Of a DNA stretch of 64,000 nt, positions 62,001 to 64,000 are shown one piece after another. Position 1 is the first letter of the stretch, and each line of letters begins with the position of its first letter. Source of the stretch: Scatophagus argus (taxonomy: Eukaryota; Chordata; Actinopteri; Scatophagidae); assembly GCF_020382885.2 (NCBI RefSeq), contig NC_058496.1:16534501-16598500 (forward strand), written 5' to 3'. Below the pieces are notes generated by a model. That model saw only the letters and a program-made list of their open reading frames with translations, had not been told where the DNA came from and ran no database searches. A program made the position numbers and the translations under genes.

Positions 62001-64000
62001 CCTTTTGAAAATGTGCTCCCTGCAACTTCTGATCAACTTTTCTTCATCACATCTCTGCCACAATACAACAGCCTAGTTGGGCTTCAGTGAGTCTGTCGTC
62101 ACCTTAATTATGACTGGGTGCAGCACAGAGGTAATCACAAAATGTGACGGACGAGGCTGCTCTAAGCAGCGGCAGGAAGCAATATCCACGACATCATAGC
62201 AACATCCTCATCCCTTATTTCAGTAATCCCTCACGGTGGAAAACTTGACAGCCCTGCCAAGACGTCAGGAAATGTTCCCATCCTCTTTATCTGAGGTGGT
62301 TAAACAATGAAATAAAGGGATGCTTCGCTCAAAGTACAAGAAAATCTTTTCGCCCTTAAAGAATAAGGCTGGTGACATTTGTTTTTATCATAAACAATTT
62401 CCGTGAAAAGACCGAAATTGATCCTACCAGAAAGTAATGTTTACATACAGTCAAAATGTGATAGGAATGAGCAACATTGTTGCATGGGGTAGCCATTCTT
62501 TCATGAGGATGATAAACTGTAGTTATACTCCTGAATAATGTTTACTAAAATCTAGCCACCCAACTGCATAGGAAATTCAGACAGAAACCACGGACAGGTT
62601 AGGGGTGTTGGAAAGCACTGAGGAAAAACGTAAATGTGACTAAAGGCAAACGATTATGTGAATGATAAAGTGCATAATCAGTCAATATGGGCAAATTCTG
62701 GGTATACTTTGTTAGCCCTAAACATTTCTTTAGTCTTATTGTCATTTGACTTGACTTATTTATTTGTTTATTGTTTTGCAAAACAAACTGGAGATGAAGT
62801 GAAAAGGGTGCCCTGTAATTCAGAAGAACCAGACCTTTAGCTGAATCTGCTGAGCTAATAGAGAATCTCATTAAATCAGTAGCACATCCAAAAACTGACC
62901 CACCTCAGCAGGCCCCTGCTATTACTCTATTACCTGTTTCCATTAGCAACTGAAGGAAAATCATACTGTGAGCCTGAGCTGCGCAGGCCTGCAGGGAATG
63001 TCAAGCTGCAAGCCTACCCCTAAATCCTCTGGGACATTGTTCAGTCTCTCTCATTCATTTTCCAAAATATAGCTGATAGAATAGAACCTGGCATCTGCAA
63101 AGAAACGGCAGTATGATAGTTGATGGGAACACATGTATGGCTCCAATATTTGATACCATTCCTGTGACCCAACTGCTCCCCCACTCAAATCAGAAGGAGG
63201 GGAAGTGGCTCTTCAGGGTACAGAATACATATTGCCCAATTACTGACTCTAAATGATATTGGGCCATGAAATTCAAATCTCATTCATAAGCCACTTATTG
63301 TCTCCACCTTCACAGCCAGCAGGCTTCGCAGAAAATGTGACATCACACTGGCAGGCAGGGAATATTGAAACTCGCACTGAAATTGGTGGCTGGATATTTT
63401 CAATTTGGGTCTGATTGCCTAGGTGAGGGGGAATGGCAGGGCAATTCACTTCCCCTGACGATTTAAATGGCCATTCACCATACAGTACAGATGAATAGTT
63501 TATCAGGAGCGACAGTATTAAATCTGCGGAGCTTGATGACAAAGAAGAATGTGCTGCTCTCAGAGCAAACCACATCAAAGCTGTTACATTCAGTTTATTT
63601 ATTTTTTATTTTGCTATAATTCAAGAGGGTTTTGAATAGAGCCATTTACCTGTTACCTGAAATTGCTCTTCACATGTGAGGGAGGTTTGTTTCACTCTGA
63701 AAGCCTTAATCTTTTGAAAAGCTCAGGCTGGGTTTGCTATTTTCAGCAGCAAAGGGAAAAAAAAAGAAAGTACAGTAGACACCTTCTCTAAAGCACACTT
63801 ATTTTCTTTCCATATATTTATCCAAAACTTTGACTGAATTCTGTTTGCTGAAACTGGACATAGGATTTTAATGATATATTTGCTATATTTTTATTTTTCA
63901 TAAGGCTGTTCATTACTTTGAGCAATTCAGTTTAATATACATCATCCAAAATAACAAATTTGTGTTAAATGGCTTTACAATCTGTAAGGCTTCCTCTATC
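59019..64000. other. Intergenic, no gene seen
   Basis: Open frames here lack protein-like features or family motifs. A CA tract (60044-60057) and A-rich stretches (60145-60176) are present. The segments around 62925-63060 and 63270-63580 are complex, non-repetitive and balanced in composition, as vertebrate conserved non-coding elements often are, but I cannot confirm conservation. Confidence 0.45.

Noticed and set aside
1-64000. CRISPR arrays, operons, bacterial promoters, rRNA
   Set aside because: The window is a vertebrate nuclear region and shows none of the repeat-spacer or operon patterns.

Overview
The window comes from a ray-finned fish, most likely a percomorph teleost. The genes have short exons with GT-AG introns and vertebrate protein families. 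The non-coding DNA is AT-rich, full of CA/GA microsatellites, and holds several interspersed repeats typical of teleosts, including deleted Tc1-like transposons. The clearest lineage marker is a fish-type selenoprotein (SELENOE/Fep15).

Four protein-coding genes can be rebuilt exon by exon with consistent splice phases. (1) PRODH, mitochondrial proline dehydrogenase, lies on the minus strand at 24278-14541 with 14 coding exons and 644 residues. (2) SCARF2, a scavenger-receptor-like EGF-repeat membrane protein, lies on the plus strand at 27361-42358 with 11 coding exons and 958 residues. It is divergent from PRODH across about 3.1 kb. (3) SELENOE (Fep15), an ER-resident thioredoxin-like selenoprotein, lies on the plus strand at 53536-55315 with 4 exons and 135 residues. 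It has an in-frame TGA for selenocysteine, a 3'UTR SECIS element and an apparent U12-type intron. (4) TMEM17, a four-span ciliary transition-zone protein, lies on the plus strand at 56057-58820 with 4 exons and 222 residues. It starts about 570 bp past the SELENOE poly(A) signal.

The layout is as follows. 1-11.6 kb is gene-poor, with microsatellites, one perfect hairpin and one CTCF-like site. 11.6-12.5 kb is an internally deleted Tc1-like element. 14.0-24.3 kb is PRODH. 24.3-27.4 kb is the divergent upstream region. 27.4-44.9 kb is SCARF2 with its 3'UTR. 45-53.5 kb has repeats, a broken Tc1 transposase and a few doubtful exon-like open frames. 53.5-59.0 kb is the SELENOE-TMEM17 tandem pair. 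59-64 kb has no gene that I can see.

The genes do not form a pathway. PRODH and SCARF2 both have human counterparts in 22q11.2, so their adjacency looks like conserved synteny. I found no new multi-gene system. The most distinctive features are the cysteine-free selenoprotein with its readable SECIS, its U12-like intron, a near-perfect 26-bp hairpin in a SCARF2 intron, and convergent CTCF-like motifs around SCARF2. Exon boundaries were read by eye from frames, splice consensus and family similarity recalled from knowledge. No alignment or database search was run.
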